Shown here: piece by piece, positions 33,875-43,103 of the stretch
Position numbering within the stretch: position 1 is the first letter of the stretch
How the letters are laid out: each line of letters begins with the position of its first letter
NCBI GenBank assembly: GCA_025127975.1
Contig: JAHLYQ010000031.1
Span: 62,001-126,000 of the forward strand
Direction of reading: 5' to 3'
DNA length: 64,000 nt
DNA from: Synechococcus sp. CS-1331
Lineage (GTDB): Bacteria; Cyanobacteriota; Cyanobacteriia; PCC-6307; Cyanobiaceae
Position numbers and translations under genes: made by a program
The notes under the pieces: model-generated
What the model was told of the DNA's origin: nothing
Database searches by the model: none
What the model saw: only the letters and a program-made list of their open reading frames with translations

Positions 33875-34891
33875 ATGCCCCCAGTCGAGAGCCTTGCCTT
33901 GATCCCTGTGCGCGTGGGTGTCATCGGCATCGGCAACATGGGCTGGCACCATGCCCGGGTTCTCAGCCTGATCAAGGACGCCCAGCTGGTGGGTGTGGCC
34001 GATCCGGATGCGGCCCGCGGCCAGCTGGCCACCCAGCAGTTTCGCTGCCGTTGGTTTCCGGACTATGCAGAAATGCTGGCCGAGGTGGATGCGGTGTGCA
34101 TCGCTGTGCCCACCCTGTTGCACCACCGGGTAGGCCTGGCCTGCCTCAAAGCAGGGGTGCATGTGCTGATTGAGAAACCGATCGCCGCCAGTCAGCAGGA
34201 GGCCCTCGAACTCATCCAAGCCGCCGACCAGGCGGGCCGCCTGCTTCAGGTGGGGCATATCGAGCGCTTCAATCCGGCCTTCCGGGAGTTGGTCAAGGTG
34301 GTGGCCAATGAGGAGGTGGTGGTGCTGGAAGCCCGCCGCCACAGCCCCAACCCCGACCGGGCCAACGACGTGTCGGTGGTGCTCGACCTGATGATCCATG
34401 ACATCGACCTGGTGTTGGAGTTGGCCGGTGCCCCCGTGATCCGCTTGGCCGCAGCCGGGGGGCGCACGGCCGCCGGACCGATCGACTATGTCAACGCCAC
34501 GCTGGCCTTTGCCAATGGAGTGGTGGCCAGCCTGACGGCCAGCAAGATGGCCCACCGCAAGATTCGCAGCCTCAGTGCCCACTGCCGCGGCAGCCTGGTG
34601 GAAACCGACTTCCTCAACCGCACCCTGCACATCCACCGCCGGGCCCATGAATCGGTCAGCGCCGACCACGGTGAACTGGTGTATCGCTCCGATGGCTTGA
34701 TCGAGGAGGTGAGTACCACCTCAATCGAGCCTCTCTACGCCGAGCTGGAGCATTTTCTTGAGTGTGTGCGCGGCGTTGAGGTTCCCCAGGTGGATGGTTT
34801 ACAGGCATCGAGGGCCCTGCAGCTTGCCGATTTGATTGAGCAGTGCGTTGAACAGCCCAACTTGTGCATGAGCCTGGGGGAGCCGATCTAA
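33875..34891 (+). CDS. Gfo/Idh/MocA family oxidoreductase
   Basis: The 338-residue NAD(P)-dependent oxidoreductase has the Rossmann start VRVGVIGIGNMGWHHARVL, the second-strand turn VGVADPD, AVCIAVPTLLHHRVGLA and the catalytic Lys of the family in VLIEKPIAAS, then GHIERFNPAFREL. The C-terminal domain carries VLDLMIHDIDLVLEL. Members act on sugars, inositols and dehydro-sugars, often for polysaccharide or cofactor synthesis. Substrate unknown. The start ATG 33875 lies 28 bp after the CBS protein stop; upstream frame extension is antisense-free but shadowed by that gene. The 3' end overlaps the GH15-like gene by 4 bp. Confidence 0.93.
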   Translation: MPPVESLALIPVRVGVIGIGNMGWHHARVLSLIKDAQLVGVADPDAARGQLATQQFRCRWFPDYAEMLAEVDAVCIAVPTLLHHRVGLACLKAGVHVLIEKPIAASQQEALELIQAADQAGRLLQVGHIERFNPAFRELVKVVANEEVVVLEARRHSPNPDRANDVSVVLDLMIHDIDLVLELAGAPVIRLAAAGGRTAAGPIDYVNATLAFANGVVASLTASKMAHRKIRSLSAHCRGSLVETDFLNRTLHIHRRAHESVSADHGELVYRSDGLIEEVSTTSIEPLYAELEHFLECVRGVEVPQVDGLQASRALQLADLIEQCVEQPNLCMSLGEPI

Positions 34892-37800
34892 GCGAGGCTG
34901 CCTTCGGCGAGTTGGCGCAGGGCCTCCAGTTGCCAGTGGCGGCAGTCCGCCGGTGAGGAGAGGTAGAAGCCATCCCAGGCGTCTGCCTTGTGCTGGCCAT
35001 ACTGCTCTGGCGCGATGGTGGGGTGCCGTTGTTGCCAGCCCACCCGCACGGCGTGACCGATAACTACATCCAGCACGAGGTCATTGTCAAAGATCACCGC
35101 AGGGTTAGCCCCCACGAAGGCGATCAGGGTGATCAGGGTTTCGGTGCAGAGCTGGCGGTAGTCCGGGGCTTCGATCTTGCTCAGCAGGTGATCCACAAGG
35201 GCGGCGAAGTTGTGCTCCCCCGGGGTCTTCTCGCTCAGCAGCGGAGCGCTGTCGAGCCGGTTGCGCTTCTCGAGTTTGTCGCCGATGACGATGCCGCGGC
35301 AGTGGTGCAGCAGGTCCCAGATGCCGGGGTAGAAATCGCGAGGCACCCTGCCCAGGGCTCCGAGGCGCAGTCGGTGCTGCAGCCAGCAGCCCCCCTTGGG
35401 CAGCTCAGCCTGGGGAGCGGGCACGGCCCAGCGCACCCGCCCGCTCACATTCAGTTGCTCCTTGCGTTGCAGGGCGGCCTTGGCGTGCTCCAGGTCGGCG
35501 AGCACGGCCCGCAACCGGCGCTGGATGGCGTGGGGAGGCTGGTCGCAGAGGGCTTCAAAGGCGTCGCTCGGGCTGAGATCGGCTTCGGTGGCCAGTTCAC
35601 CGGTGAGCAGCAGCAGCAGCTGGCCCAGTTGCAGGGTGAGGCTGCCACTGAGCAGGTCTGGCTCGCGGCGGGCCAGGCCATCGAGGGCCAGCAGCAGTTC
35701 CTGCTGCAGCATCCACTCCCGGCCGTCCTCACCGCTGAACCGCTTGATCATCCCGGCGATGCTGGCGCTGCCCTGGGGTGCGCTGATCCGGGAATCGCTG
35801 GTGTAGTTCCGCCCCACCACCACCTGCTTCTGGCGCACCAGCAGGTCGATGAGGGCATCCTCCAACTGGGGATGCACCAGGTCGAGGGACCCAGCGACCC
35901 GTCGCACCACGTTCCAGTCGGCTTCGGCCAGGGCGCGGCGGTAGACCTCCTCGAGCAGATCCCGCAGTCGCACGGGCTGGTTGCCGGCGGGCCCCTGCAG
36001 GCGGGAATCGGGCCCCAGGCGCCGCACCAGCTGCTCCAGCACCTCCCCCTGTTCCTCCAGGGACGCACTGCGCCAGAGCCGCTCTGCCAGTTCGCCGATG
36101 CTGATGTCGTCGCGCTCGAGCTCCTGCTCCTCCCGGGCGGAGAGGGGGGCCTCCCTGGTGCTGGCCCGCAGGGGGATGGGTGCCGGAGGCTCCGGCTTGG
36201 ATCCCGGGCCGGCCTGGGGCGGCAGGGCGACCCAGCTGCCCTGCTCCACCAGCTCAGCCAAGGGGGCCAATTGCACGGGCACGCCGTCCAGCAGGCCCGC
36301 CTGCAGGTTGCGTCCCAGCCGCAGAAAGGCCTCGGGGTTGGCCTGGAAGGCCCCCGGAGCTATCGGCACCAGCAGCAGCGGCGAGCCGCTGCCCCGCCAG
36401 TGACGCTGTAACAGGCGCAGTTCTGCCCGCACGGTGTCGACCAGCTGTTCGGGGTCGTCGGCCAGATAAAAAGTGTCCTCCTCCAGTACGGCCGGCAGAA
36501 AGGCGTGCTGGCTTTCGACTTGACTCTCGCCCTGACTGCCGACTTGACGGTAGAGGCGGGCTGTGGCCATGGTTTCCATCCGCACCCGGGGATGGCCCGT
36601 CAGCCCCAGCCTGGGGTTGGCCCCGACTTGGGCCAGCCGGTGGGCCAGGGCCCGGGAGCTGCCGATCTGCACGGGGCCAGGGTTGGCGCTGTCCTGGGCT
36701 ACGGGCAGGCCCGCGGCCTGCAGGGCCGCGGCGATGGCGGCATTGCCCGGCACCAGGGCGACGAGCACCTGCTGGGCGCCGAGGGGGCTGGGCCGACGGC
36801 GTCCGATCGGATCCAGGTCATCCGGGGTGATCAGTCCATGCAGGAGCAGGTCGGAGAGCCAGGTGAGGCTCTGGGTCCACAGCAGGGGCACGTTGGGATT
36901 GGCCACCCGGCGCTGGCTGCCCGGTAGGCGCCGTTCGGCCTCGATCGCCTCTGCGGGCACCAGGTAGAGCTCGGGCAGCAGCGCACCCCCTTCCTGGTCG
37001 AGGCTTACCGCCGCCAGGCGCTGGCGCCACTGGCGAGCTTCCTGCCAGCGCTCCTCGCAACAGGCGGTGATCAGCTCGTAGGCCCAGAACAGGGGCCACT
37101 CGCACTCGAGGTGCTCGAACTCGGCCAGTTCCTCCCGCTCGTAATGCAGACGGGTGTGGTCTTCGACCACGGTCTGGTGGCCGTCGCGGCGGAAGCGCTT
37201 GTAGCCGTAGGTGCCCCCCAGTTCCGTTCGGATCTTGGCCCAAGTGCGCTGGCGGAGCTGGGGATCTTCCACGGCCCAGGCGGGATAGCCAATCACTGAG
37301 AGGCAGGCGCTGTCGACCTCCTTGCTGGCCGATTCCCGCGGCAGCAGGCTCCGCAGGGCGCGGCGCAGCCGCACGATCGCGTCGTGCGGGATCACCAGAC
37401 AGCAGCTGTTATCGCCGTGGGGGCCGAATAGGTCGAGGCCCTCCAGGGATTCAAGGGCCGCTTTCACCAGGCCGATCGAGCTGGCGTTGCGCTCGGGTTG
37501 GCCGTGATTGCCCTTGTCACCCCGCTCCCAGATGCCGTAGTCGGCGATGCGGTAGGCGCGGGCCACGTAGTACACGAGGTTTTGCATGAAATCGCACTCG
37601 TGGCTGCTCTGCAGCACCACCAATCCCGAGCGGGTCAGCTGGGCCAGCTGCAGCAGGAAGAGGGCGGTGGCGTCGAGCTGGAGATGGCCCCAGCCGTCGT
37701 CGGCAACCACCGGGCCTCCGGTGGCCGTGTCGAACTTGGCGTGGATGGCATGCAGCCGGTGCAGGCTGTGCTTGAAGCGCTCCACCTTCGGCGCCTGGCG

Positions 37801-38169
37801 CAGCATGGCGTTGAGCAGGCCACGCATCAGCTGCAGCACCCGGGCTTCCAGCTCGTAGACCCGCCGGCTTGGTCCCCGCAGCCGCCGATGGGCGAGGGCC
37901 AGCCCCCAGACGCATTGGATTGAATAGACGCAGTCGCGCACCCAGGCATCGCCGTAGTTGCCGTGCACGGTGTGGGCCGTGCTGGCGGGCAGCAGGCCGG
38001 TGATCGGATGCTGGCGGGCCAGCACCACCCGATCGATCTGGCCATCGAGCTCCTGCAGCACCGCCCAGGCCTGGTCAGGATGAGTTGCATCCAGGCCTGA
38101 CTCGTTGGTCGAACCGGTGGTTTCGAGCGAACCTGTCATCGGCAGGGATTGCGGCAGGGATTGGGCCAT
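34888..38169 (-). CDS. GH15 / phosphorylase-kinase-alpha/beta-like protein
   Basis: A 1093-residue cytosolic protein. The N-terminal half is a glycoside hydrolase family 15-like (alpha/alpha)6 barrel: HPITGLLPASTAHTVHGNYGD, AWVRDCVYSIQCVWGLAL, DDGWGHLQLDATALFLLQLA, and YGIWERGDKGNHGQPERNASS resemble the conserved segments of phosphorylase kinase alpha/beta subunits. The C-terminal half is helical with a Leu-rich, repeat-like style and ends in WDGFYLSSPADCRHWQLEAL. In cyanobacteria these are annotated as GH15 proteins; a glycogen-linked role is a guess. ATG 38169 starts MAQSLPQSLPMTGS; an in-frame extension to 38244 would overlap the divergent WecG/TagA gene. Confidence 0.85.
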   Translation of the reverse strand: MAQSLPQSLPMTGSLETTGSTNESGLDATHPDQAWAVLQELDGQIDRVVLARQHPITGLLPASTAHTVHGNYGDAWVRDCVYSIQCVWGLALAHRRLRGPSRRVYELEARVLQLMRGLLNAMLRQAPKVERFKHSLHRLHAIHAKFDTATGGPVVADDGWGHLQLDATALFLLQLAQLTRSGLVVLQSSHECDFMQNLVYYVARAYRIADYGIWERGDKGNHGQPERNASSIGLVKAALESLEGLDLFGPHGDNSCCLVIPHDAIVRLRRALRSLLPRESASKEVDSACLSVIGYPAWAVEDPQLRQRTWAKIRTELGGTYGYKRFRRDGHQTVVEDHTRLHYEREELAEFEHLECEWPLFWAYELITACCEERWQEARQWRQRLAAVSLDQEGGALLPELYLVPAEAIEAERRLPGSQRRVANPNVPLLWTQSLTWLSDLLLHGLITPDDLDPIGRRRPSPLGAQQVLVALVPGNAAIAAALQAAGLPVAQDSANPGPVQIGSSRALAHRLAQVGANPRLGLTGHPRVRMETMATARLYRQVGSQGESQVESQHAFLPAVLEEDTFYLADDPEQLVDTVRAELRLLQRHWRGSGSPLLLVPIAPGAFQANPEAFLRLGRNLQAGLLDGVPVQLAPLAELVEQGSWVALPPQAGPGSKPEPPAPIPLRASTREAPLSAREEQELERDDISIGELAERLWRSASLEEQGEVLEQLVRRLGPDSRLQGPAGNQPVRLRDLLEEVYRRALAEADWNVVRRVAGSLDLVHPQLEDALIDLLVRQKQVVVGRNYTSDSRISAPQGSASIAGMIKRFSGEDGREWMLQQELLLALDGLARREPDLLSGSLTLQLGQLLLLLTGELATEADLSPSDAFEALCDQPPHAIQRRLRAVLADLEHAKAALQRKEQLNVSGRVRWAVPAPQAELPKGGCWLQHRLRLGALGRVPRDFYPGIWDLLHHCRGIVIGDKLEKRNRLDSAPLLSEKTPGEHNFAALVDHLLSKIEAPDYRQLCTETLITLIAFVGANPAVIFDNDLVLDVVIGHAVRVGWQQRHPTIAPEQYGQHKADAWDGFYLSSPADCRHWQLEALRQLAEGSLA

Positions 38170-38228
38170 GGATGTCCCAGTGCCAGTGGCAAGCCAGCCA
38201 TAGATTCTCCCCTTCCACCGCACCCCTG

Positions 38229-38954
38229 ATGGCAGCAACGGCACCCGAATCTGTCCGCACCGGCGTCCTAGGGGTTCCGGTAAATGTCTCCCCCGACGTG
38301 TTCCAGGCCGCTCTGGCCCTCCATGCCGGCGGCGGCGGCCAGATCGTCACCTTGAACGCAGAAATGACGATGGCCGCTCGGGTGGACCCGGAGCTCGGCT
38401 CAGCCATCGCCGCGGCAGATTTGGTGATCCCCGACGGGGCCGGTGTGGTGTGGGCCCTTGGGCTGCAGGGTTACCGGGTGCGCCGCAGTCCCGGCATCGA
38501 GCTTGCCCGGGAGCTGTTGGTGCATGCGGCCTCCAAGGGCTGGCGAGTTGCCCTGGTGGGGGCCTCGCCGGCGGTGATGGAGCGGCTCACGACTCGGCTG
38601 GGCCAGGAATTGCCCGGGCTGAAGTTCGTGCTCACCGCCCACGGATACCAGAGGGAGGAAGCCTGGCCTGGCTTGGAACAGCAGCTCGTTGGAGCCAGAC
38701 CAGACCTGGTGCTGGCAGCCCTCGGGATCCCCCGGCAGGAAACCTGGATTCAGCGGCTGCCCGGCCGGCGGGGCGGCATCTGGATGGGGGTGGGCGGCAG
38801 CTTTGACGTTTGGGCTGGGGTCAAAAAAAGAGCTCCCAGCTGGATGGGCGCTCTGCAGATCGAATGGTTGTACAGGCTGATTCAGGAGCCCAGTCGCTGG
38901 CGCCGAATGCTGGCCCTGCCAGAATTTGCCTGGGCAGTGTTACGGCAGCGATAA
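38229..38954 (+). CDS. WecG/TagA/CpsF family glycosyltransferase
   Basis: A 241-residue GT26 enzyme. Motifs are IVTLNAEMTMAARVDPEL, VIPDGAGVVWALGLQG with the presumed catalytic Asp, LARELLVHAASKGWRVALVGA, LVLAALGIPRQETWI and GGSFDVWAGVKKRAP. Members add ManNAcA or ManNAc to lipid-linked GlcNAc in ECA, teichoic acid or capsule synthesis. A WecA-like GlcNAc-1-P transferase is encoded at 52.8 kb, which could supply the acceptor; connection is inferred. The start lies 59 bp from the divergent GH15-like gene. The mature length is normal and no frameshift was seen. Confidence 0.93.
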   Translation: MAATAPESVRTGVLGVPVNVSPDVFQAALALHAGGGGQIVTLNAEMTMAARVDPELGSAIAAADLVIPDGAGVVWALGLQGYRVRRSPGIELARELLVHAASKGWRVALVGASPAVMERLTTRLGQELPGLKFVLTAHGYQREEAWPGLEQQLVGARPDLVLAALGIPRQETWIQRLPGRRGGIWMGVGGSFDVWAGVKKRAPSWMGALQIEWLYRLIQEPSRWRRMLALPEFAWAVLRQR

Positions 38955-39051
38955 ATATCAGCTGCGCGCTTTTGGTGTGGTTCCTGTGGATGAAGGAAGC
39001 TGATGAGGCAGGCCAGGGATGACGCACCCGCCCTAGCGGAAGCCCACTGGT

Positions 39052-39195
39052 TCAGCGAAAGCCGACAGAGGCCTGCCACACGAAGGCCAGCAGCAGGAAA
39101 AACAGGGGGATAATTGGCAGGATGTCCACCAGGGGACCAAAGGCCTGGTAGGCCTCAGGCAGCTGGGCCATGGTCTGCAGGGCGTAGGCGGCCAT
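39052..39195 (-). CDS. psbK: Photosystem II reaction centre protein K
   Basis: The 47-residue precursor begins [20 protein letters not shown]; the mature PSII subunit starts at about the conserved LPEAY and continues [20 protein letters not shown] to the invariant ending VGFR. PsbK is a single-helix subunit near CP43. It is 29 bp downstream of tgt on the same strand, a common cyanobacterial arrangement, and may share its transcript. Confidence 0.96.
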   Translation of the reverse strand: MAAYALQTMAQLPEAYQAFGPLVDILPIIPLFFLLLAFVWQASVGFR

Positions 39196-39224
39196 CCCGA
39201 AAATCACTGAGCTAGAGGCGGAAG

Positions 39225-40247
39225 CTACCACGTGTGGGCGGCTGGAGAGTGGGCTTCCCAGGGAGTGAAATCTTCTGCAAAACAGCCCTCTTCGATGGCC
39301 CGAGCCATGGCGCTGGTGAAGCGCACCAGCTGGGTGATGTTGTGCAAGCTCAGCAGGATCTTGCCCAGCAGTTCTTCGCTTTTGATCAGGTGGTGCAGGT
39401 AGGCCCGGCTGTGCTGGCGACAGGCCGGGCAGGGGCAACTCCGGTCGAGGGGGCTGTGGTCATGGCGGAAGCAGGCGTTCTTGAGATTCCAGCGCTCGCC
39501 GCCAACTAGGGCCGCCCCATGCCGGCCCAATCTGGTGGGGATCACACAATCAAACAGATCGAAGCCGTGGGCCACGGCAAGGGCCATTTCCCTCAAGGTG
39601 CCAACTCCCATCAGGTAGTGGGGTTTCGCTTCGGGCAGCAGGGCCCCGACCTGACGCACGATGCGATGCATCTCCTCGGTGGGCTCGCCCACGCTCACGC
39701 CGCCCACGGCGATTCCCGGCAAGTTCATGGAGGCCACCACCCGGGCCGACTCCTGGCGCAGGTGGGGGAAGCAGCCCCCCTGCACGATGCCGAACAGGGC
39801 CTGGTTGGGGGCGGTGTGGCTGGAGATGCAGCGCTCCAGCCAGCTGTGGGTGCGGCGAGTGGCGGTGGCCACCTCCGCCTCACTGGCTGGATAGGGGGGG
39901 CACTGGTCGAAAGCCATGGCCACATCGGCTCCCAGCAGCTCCTGGATCGCCATTGCCCGCTCGGGCGTCAGCTCGATGCGGGCGCCGTCGCGGGGAGAGC
40001 GGAACACCACGCCCTCGTCGTTGATCGTGTTGATCTGGTCCAGGCTAAAAACCTGGAAACCGCCCGAATCGGTGAGCATGGGCCCGTGCCAGCCCATGAA
40101 GCGGTGTAGACCGCCGGCATCGGCCACGATCTGCTCACCCGGCTGGAGGTGCAGGTGAAACGTGTTGGAGAGCACCATCTGGGCCCCGGTGCCGCGGAGC
40201 TGGTCGGTGGTGATGCCCTTGACAGTGGCCAGGGTGCCCACCGGCAT
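39225..40247 (-). CDS. tgt: Queuine tRNA-ribosyltransferase (start incomplete as annotated)
   Basis: The enzyme exchanges G34 of GUN-anticodon tRNAs for a queuine precursor. Catalytic Asp motifs [12 protein letters not shown] and [13 protein letters not shown], the Zn site [17 protein letters not shown] and GVGTLREM are intact. However, ATG 40247 opens at [11 protein letters not shown], about 30 residues inside the family N-terminus. The same frame upstream to roughly 40343 reads [20 protein letters not shown] then [11 protein letters not shown], which clearly belongs to TGT, with no ATG, GTG or TTG before it. The true start must be non-canonical (an ATC at 40358 is one candidate), or an upstream sequence error has removed it. 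The interval given is the conservative one. Confidence 0.93.
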   Translation of the reverse strand: MPVGTLATVKGITTDQLRGTGAQMVLSNTFHLHLQPGEQIVADAGGLHRFMGWHGPMLTDSGGFQVFSLDQINTINDEGVVFRSPRDGARIELTPERAMAIQELLGADVAMAFDQCPPYPASEAEVATATRRTHSWLERCISSHTAPNQALFGIVQGGCFPHLRQESARVVASMNLPGIAVGGVSVGEPTEEMHRIVRQVGALLPEAKPHYLMGVGTLREMALAVAHGFDLFDCVIPTRLGRHGAALVGGERWNLKNACFRHDHSPLDRSCPCPACRQHSRAYLHHLIKSEELLGKILLSLHNITQLVRFTSAMARAIEEGCFAEDFTPWEAHSPAAHTW

Positions 40248-40395
40248 GAAGCGGGGGGTTGTGACCTCGCCGTGGGGGGTGTGGAAGCAGCCGCAGCGGG
40301 CGCGGGTGCGCGGGCAGCGGGCCGTGATCTGGAAGGAGAAGGGGGGTGGGAAGCTGATTAGGCCGAATACTTGCTTTTCAGACGCTAGGTGTCGC

Positions 40396-41163
40396 TTGCC
40401 GAAGCTCTTGCCCGCCCTGACTCCAGGTTGGTTGGCCGACCTGGCCGGGGCCTGGGTTTTTTATTCCGTGTTGCCGGCCTGGCCCTGGATAACGCCGCGC
40501 TTTGAGCGCATCGCCCGTTTCGGCCCGCTGATCGGCCTGGTGATTGGCGGCCTGCAGGGGGTTTTCTGGTGGCTCACGGCCGGCTGGCTGCCGCTTGGCG
40601 CCCAGGTGGCCCTGGCCCTGGCCCTGGCCCTCCTGCTCACCGGGGGACTCCATCTCGATGGGGCCATGGATACGGCCGATGGTCTGGGGGCCGGGCCCCG
40701 GGCCCTGGAGGCCATGGCGGACAGTCGGGTCGGGGCCTTCGGTGTGCAGGCCCTGGCTTCGCTGCTGCTGCTGCGGGCCGCAGCCCTGCTCTGCCTGGCG
40801 GGGGCAGCTCCGCTGGCCCTGGTGTGGGCGGCTTTCTGGGGCCGCATGGCACCCCTGGTGGCCATGCATGGCTTCCCCTACCTGCGGGAGCAGGGCAGCG
40901 CCGGTTTTCATCGCCAGCACTGGCGGGGGTTGGGGGTGGAACTGGTGCCGGCGCTGCTGGTCCTGCTGGTGGCCCTGCTGGGCTGGGTTTGGGCGGCCTG
41001 GCCCCTGCCCGATGGCTGGGGGCTGGTGCCGGCCCTGTTGGTGCCCCTCTGGCTGGGGAGGCGGCTCGGTGGGCACAGCGGCGACAGCTACGGCGCCAGC
41101 GTGGAGTGGGCCGAGACCCTGGCTCTGCTGCTTAGTGGTTTGGGGCTGAGGCTGGCAGCCTGA
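40396..41163 (+). CDS. cobS: Adenosylcobinamide-GDP ribazoletransferase (cobalamin synthase)
   Basis: The 255-residue polytopic membrane enzyme joins adenosylcobinamide-GDP to alpha-ribazole, the last assembly step of (pseudo)cobalamin. Motifs are [10 protein letters not shown] (usual FxTrlPvP region), [18 protein letters not shown] with the catalytic acidic cluster, [16 protein letters not shown] and [20 protein letters not shown]. Five or more hydrophobic helices are visible. The start is TTG 40396 ([10 protein letters not shown] after initiation), as no better in-frame codon gives a family-like N-terminus. It diverges from tgt. Its 3' end overlaps the histidine kinase gene by 32 bp. Confidence 0.93.
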   Translation: MPKLLPALTPGWLADLAGAWVFYSVLPAWPWITPRFERIARFGPLIGLVIGGLQGVFWWLTAGWLPLGAQVALALALALLLTGGLHLDGAMDTADGLGAGPRALEAMADSRVGAFGVQALASLLLLRAAALLCLAGAAPLALVWAAFWGRMAPLVAMHGFPYLREQGSAGFHRQHWRGLGVELVPALLVLLVALLGWVWAAWPLPDGWGLVPALLVPLWLGRRLGGHSGDSYGASVEWAETLALLLSGLGLRLAA

Positions 41164-42289
41164 GGCAGAACGCATTGCCCTGGCCGGGCAGCTCCGGGGC
41201 GATTGCGGCCGGCGGCAGCACCAGGCTCAGCTCGCCGCCAAGGTTTCGGGCCAGGTCCCTGGCCAGGGCCAGGCCCAGCCCCGTGCCTGCGCAGGTCTGA
41301 CCCTGGCGGCCCCGAAAGCCCCGCTCGAAGATCGCCTCCCGTTCCGCCGCGGCGATCGGTTCGCCGGCGTCCCACACCGTCAGCTGCCAGGGGCCCTGGG
41401 GGAGGGGCTGGCAGAGCGGTTGGCAGTGGAGCCCGATGGCTATTCCTGGCGGGCTGTACCGGAAGGCGTTCTCGAGCAGGTTGGCCAGGATTTCCGCCAC
41501 GGCGCCGCTGTCTCCGCGCCAGCTGGGCATGCAGGCCGGAGGGTGCCAGGGCCGTCCCTGTAGAGACGCGGTGGCGGCCGACCGCTGCAGCAGGGGCTCG
41601 AGCCACTCCCGCAACGGTTCGCCTTCGGGCCCGATCAGGGCGGGCGGCAGCAAAAGCAGGGGCTGGGCGGTCTCGCCCGAGACCGTCGGGGTGTCCGGGG
41701 AGCCCAGTCGGCTCAGGGCATCGATGTAGCGGTTGAGCTGGCGCTCCTCCGCCAGCAAGCCCTCGACCAGCGGCCGGTTCTGGCCGTCCTGGTCGAGGCG
41801 GCGCAGGAGGAGTTGGCCAAAGGTGCGAAGCGCAGCCAGGGGGTTGCGCAACTGGTGCAACAGGACGTTGAGCTCGGCCTCCTGCCGTCTGAGGGTCTGC
41901 TGCAGTTGCTGTTGTTCCAGATCCAGGCAGAGGGCTTCGGTCAGGCAGAGGGCAACGGCCTGCAGTCGCTGGCCGAGGCCTTCAGGCCAGGGCACCGAAA
42001 GGGTTTCCACCTGGATGGCTCCAAGCAGCACGTTCTGGTGGCGCAGCGGCAGCCAGCGGCGTTTTTCGGCCGGGGCCCGCAAGGTGCTGTTTGCTTCTAC
42101 GGCCGGCAGGATGCGGCTGGTGATGGGCCACTGGCCAATGGGCACCAGGCTTGGCCCCCTGCCATTGCCAGGCTCGGTGCCAACACCAGGCTCAGTCACG
42201 TAGACAACGACGGAGTGCACATCACTCCTGTCGGCAAATTGGGCCAACTGAAAGCTCAGCAGGGCTGAAAAGCGCTTTGAGACTTGCAT
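41132..42289 (-). CDS. Sensor histidine kinase
   Basis: A 385-residue cytosolic-type kinase without obvious membrane helix. The N-terminal 120 residues resemble a GAF-like sensor (ends with RLQAVALCLTEALCLD), followed by a coiled linker LEQQQLQQTLRRQEAEL and an H-box LLHQLRNPLAALRTFGQLL with His145. ATP-binding motifs: N-box ILANLLENAFRYSPPG, G1 VWDAGEPI, G2 GTGLGLALARDLARNLGG. No response regulator is adjacent, so its partner is unknown. The ATG at 42289 is preferred over an upstream TTG (42301). The 3' end overlaps cobS. Confidence 0.92.
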   Translation of the reverse strand: MQVSKRFSALLSFQLAQFADRSDVHSVVVYVTEPGVGTEPGNGRGPSLVPIGQWPITSRILPAVEANSTLRAPAEKRRWLPLRHQNVLLGAIQVETLSVPWPEGLGQRLQAVALCLTEALCLDLEQQQLQQTLRRQEAELNVLLHQLRNPLAALRTFGQLLLRRLDQDGQNRPLVEGLLAEERQLNRYIDALSRLGSPDTPTVSGETAQPLLLLPPALIGPEGEPLREWLEPLLQRSAATASLQGRPWHPPACMPSWRGDSGAVAEILANLLENAFRYSPPGIAIGLHCQPLCQPLPQGPWQLTVWDAGEPIAAAEREAIFERGFRGRQGQTCAGTGLGLALARDLARNLGGELSLVLPPAAIAPELPGQGNAFCLRLPASAPNH

Positions 42290-42721
42290 TTGGGGCCCCA
42301 ACCGCCAACTTGCTGCTCAGAAATGGCAGCAAGCGGTGAAATCAGTAAAAAAAGTCTTAAGATCCAGGGGTCGACCAAGGCGACGTCGTCCGCATGCGGG
42401 CAGCGGCTCAAAGTTGCGACGCCCTCACCCCCAGTTGCGGTTTCCAGCAATTGAGGCTACAGCAGAGGAAGATTCGACTTCTTGCCGATCCGTTCTCCCT
42501 GTTGTCCCCTTCCCGAATGGGCGGGTTGGGGAGTCATTGACCTCCGGGCCAGCTGATCCTTGTGGACAACTGAACGTTTGGGCGACGCCCCGCTTTCCGG
42601 CTATCCGGTTTGAGGGGCTTGCTGAGTCACGGACCCTGCGCATGTCTTGCGTTCCCATGGTCCCTTCCCAACCCTCGGGTTTCTTTTTGTCCCCTCAATC
42701 CTCCCCAGCGGGAGCAGTTCA
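42290..42721. other. Gene-free interval between the histidine kinase and DUF3155 genes
   Basis: About 430 bp with no coding sequence I can support. It must hold divergent promoters for the kinase and the DUF3155 gene. A nested inverted repeat occurs at 42587-42618: outer GCCCC/GGGGC and inner CCGG-CTAT-CCGG, which could fold in the DUF3155 leader. An AT-rich patch (AGTAAAAAAAGTCTTAAGA) at about 42344-42362 stands out against the GC background. No tRNA fold or known cyanobacterial small RNA motif was recognised. Confidence 0.5.
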
Positions 42722-43093
42722 ATGTCCAAGAAGCGCAAGCGGATCAGCCGTCGCCGGCTCGCAGGCCAGCGGGTGCTGGCGCACGTTCCCACTTTCAAAC
42801 TGGAGACTGGCTCCCACAAGCCGGTCACCGCAGCCCGTCGCTACATCGCTGAGGAGCTGCTGGAGCCGCCTGCGATCCTCAATGTGCGCCGCAATGAACA
42901 CACCACCGATCGCTTCTTCTGGGGCGAAAAGGGCCTGTTTAGTGCCCAGTACGCCGAGGAGAATCACTTTCTGTTCCCCTCCCTGCGCACCATTGTCGAT
43001 CGCATCGGCGAAGAGGTGTTGTTTGAAGGCATCGAAGCCCTCGCTGCCGATGACTGGGAGGAGATGGAGGAGTACGAATACGCCTTCGTCTGA
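42722..43093 (+). CDS. DUF3155 domain-containing protein
   Basis: A 123-residue conserved cyanobacterial protein. The N-terminus is strongly basic (MSKKRKRISRRRLAGQRVL), then HVPTFKLETGSHKPVTAARR, and the C-terminal tail is acidic (ADDWEEMEEYEYAFV). These match the DUF3155 family, whose function is unknown; the basic/acidic polarity suggests nucleic-acid or ribosome binding, but this is a guess. ATG 42722 follows GGGAGCAG. A long upstream leader (see the gene-free interval) is unusual in this compact genome. Confidence 0.9.
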   Translation: MSKKRKRISRRRLAGQRVLAHVPTFKLETGSHKPVTAARRYIAEELLEPPAILNVRRNEHTTDRFFWGEKGLFSAQYAEENHFLFPSLRTIVDRIGEEVLFEGIEALAADDWEEMEEYEYAFV

Positions 43094-43103
43094 GCCTGGC
43101 TAT

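Noticed and set aside
34990..36411. Long plus-strand frame antisense to the GH15-like gene
   Set aside because: Composition (Gly, Gln, His-rich) is that of an antisense shadow, with no recognisable domain.
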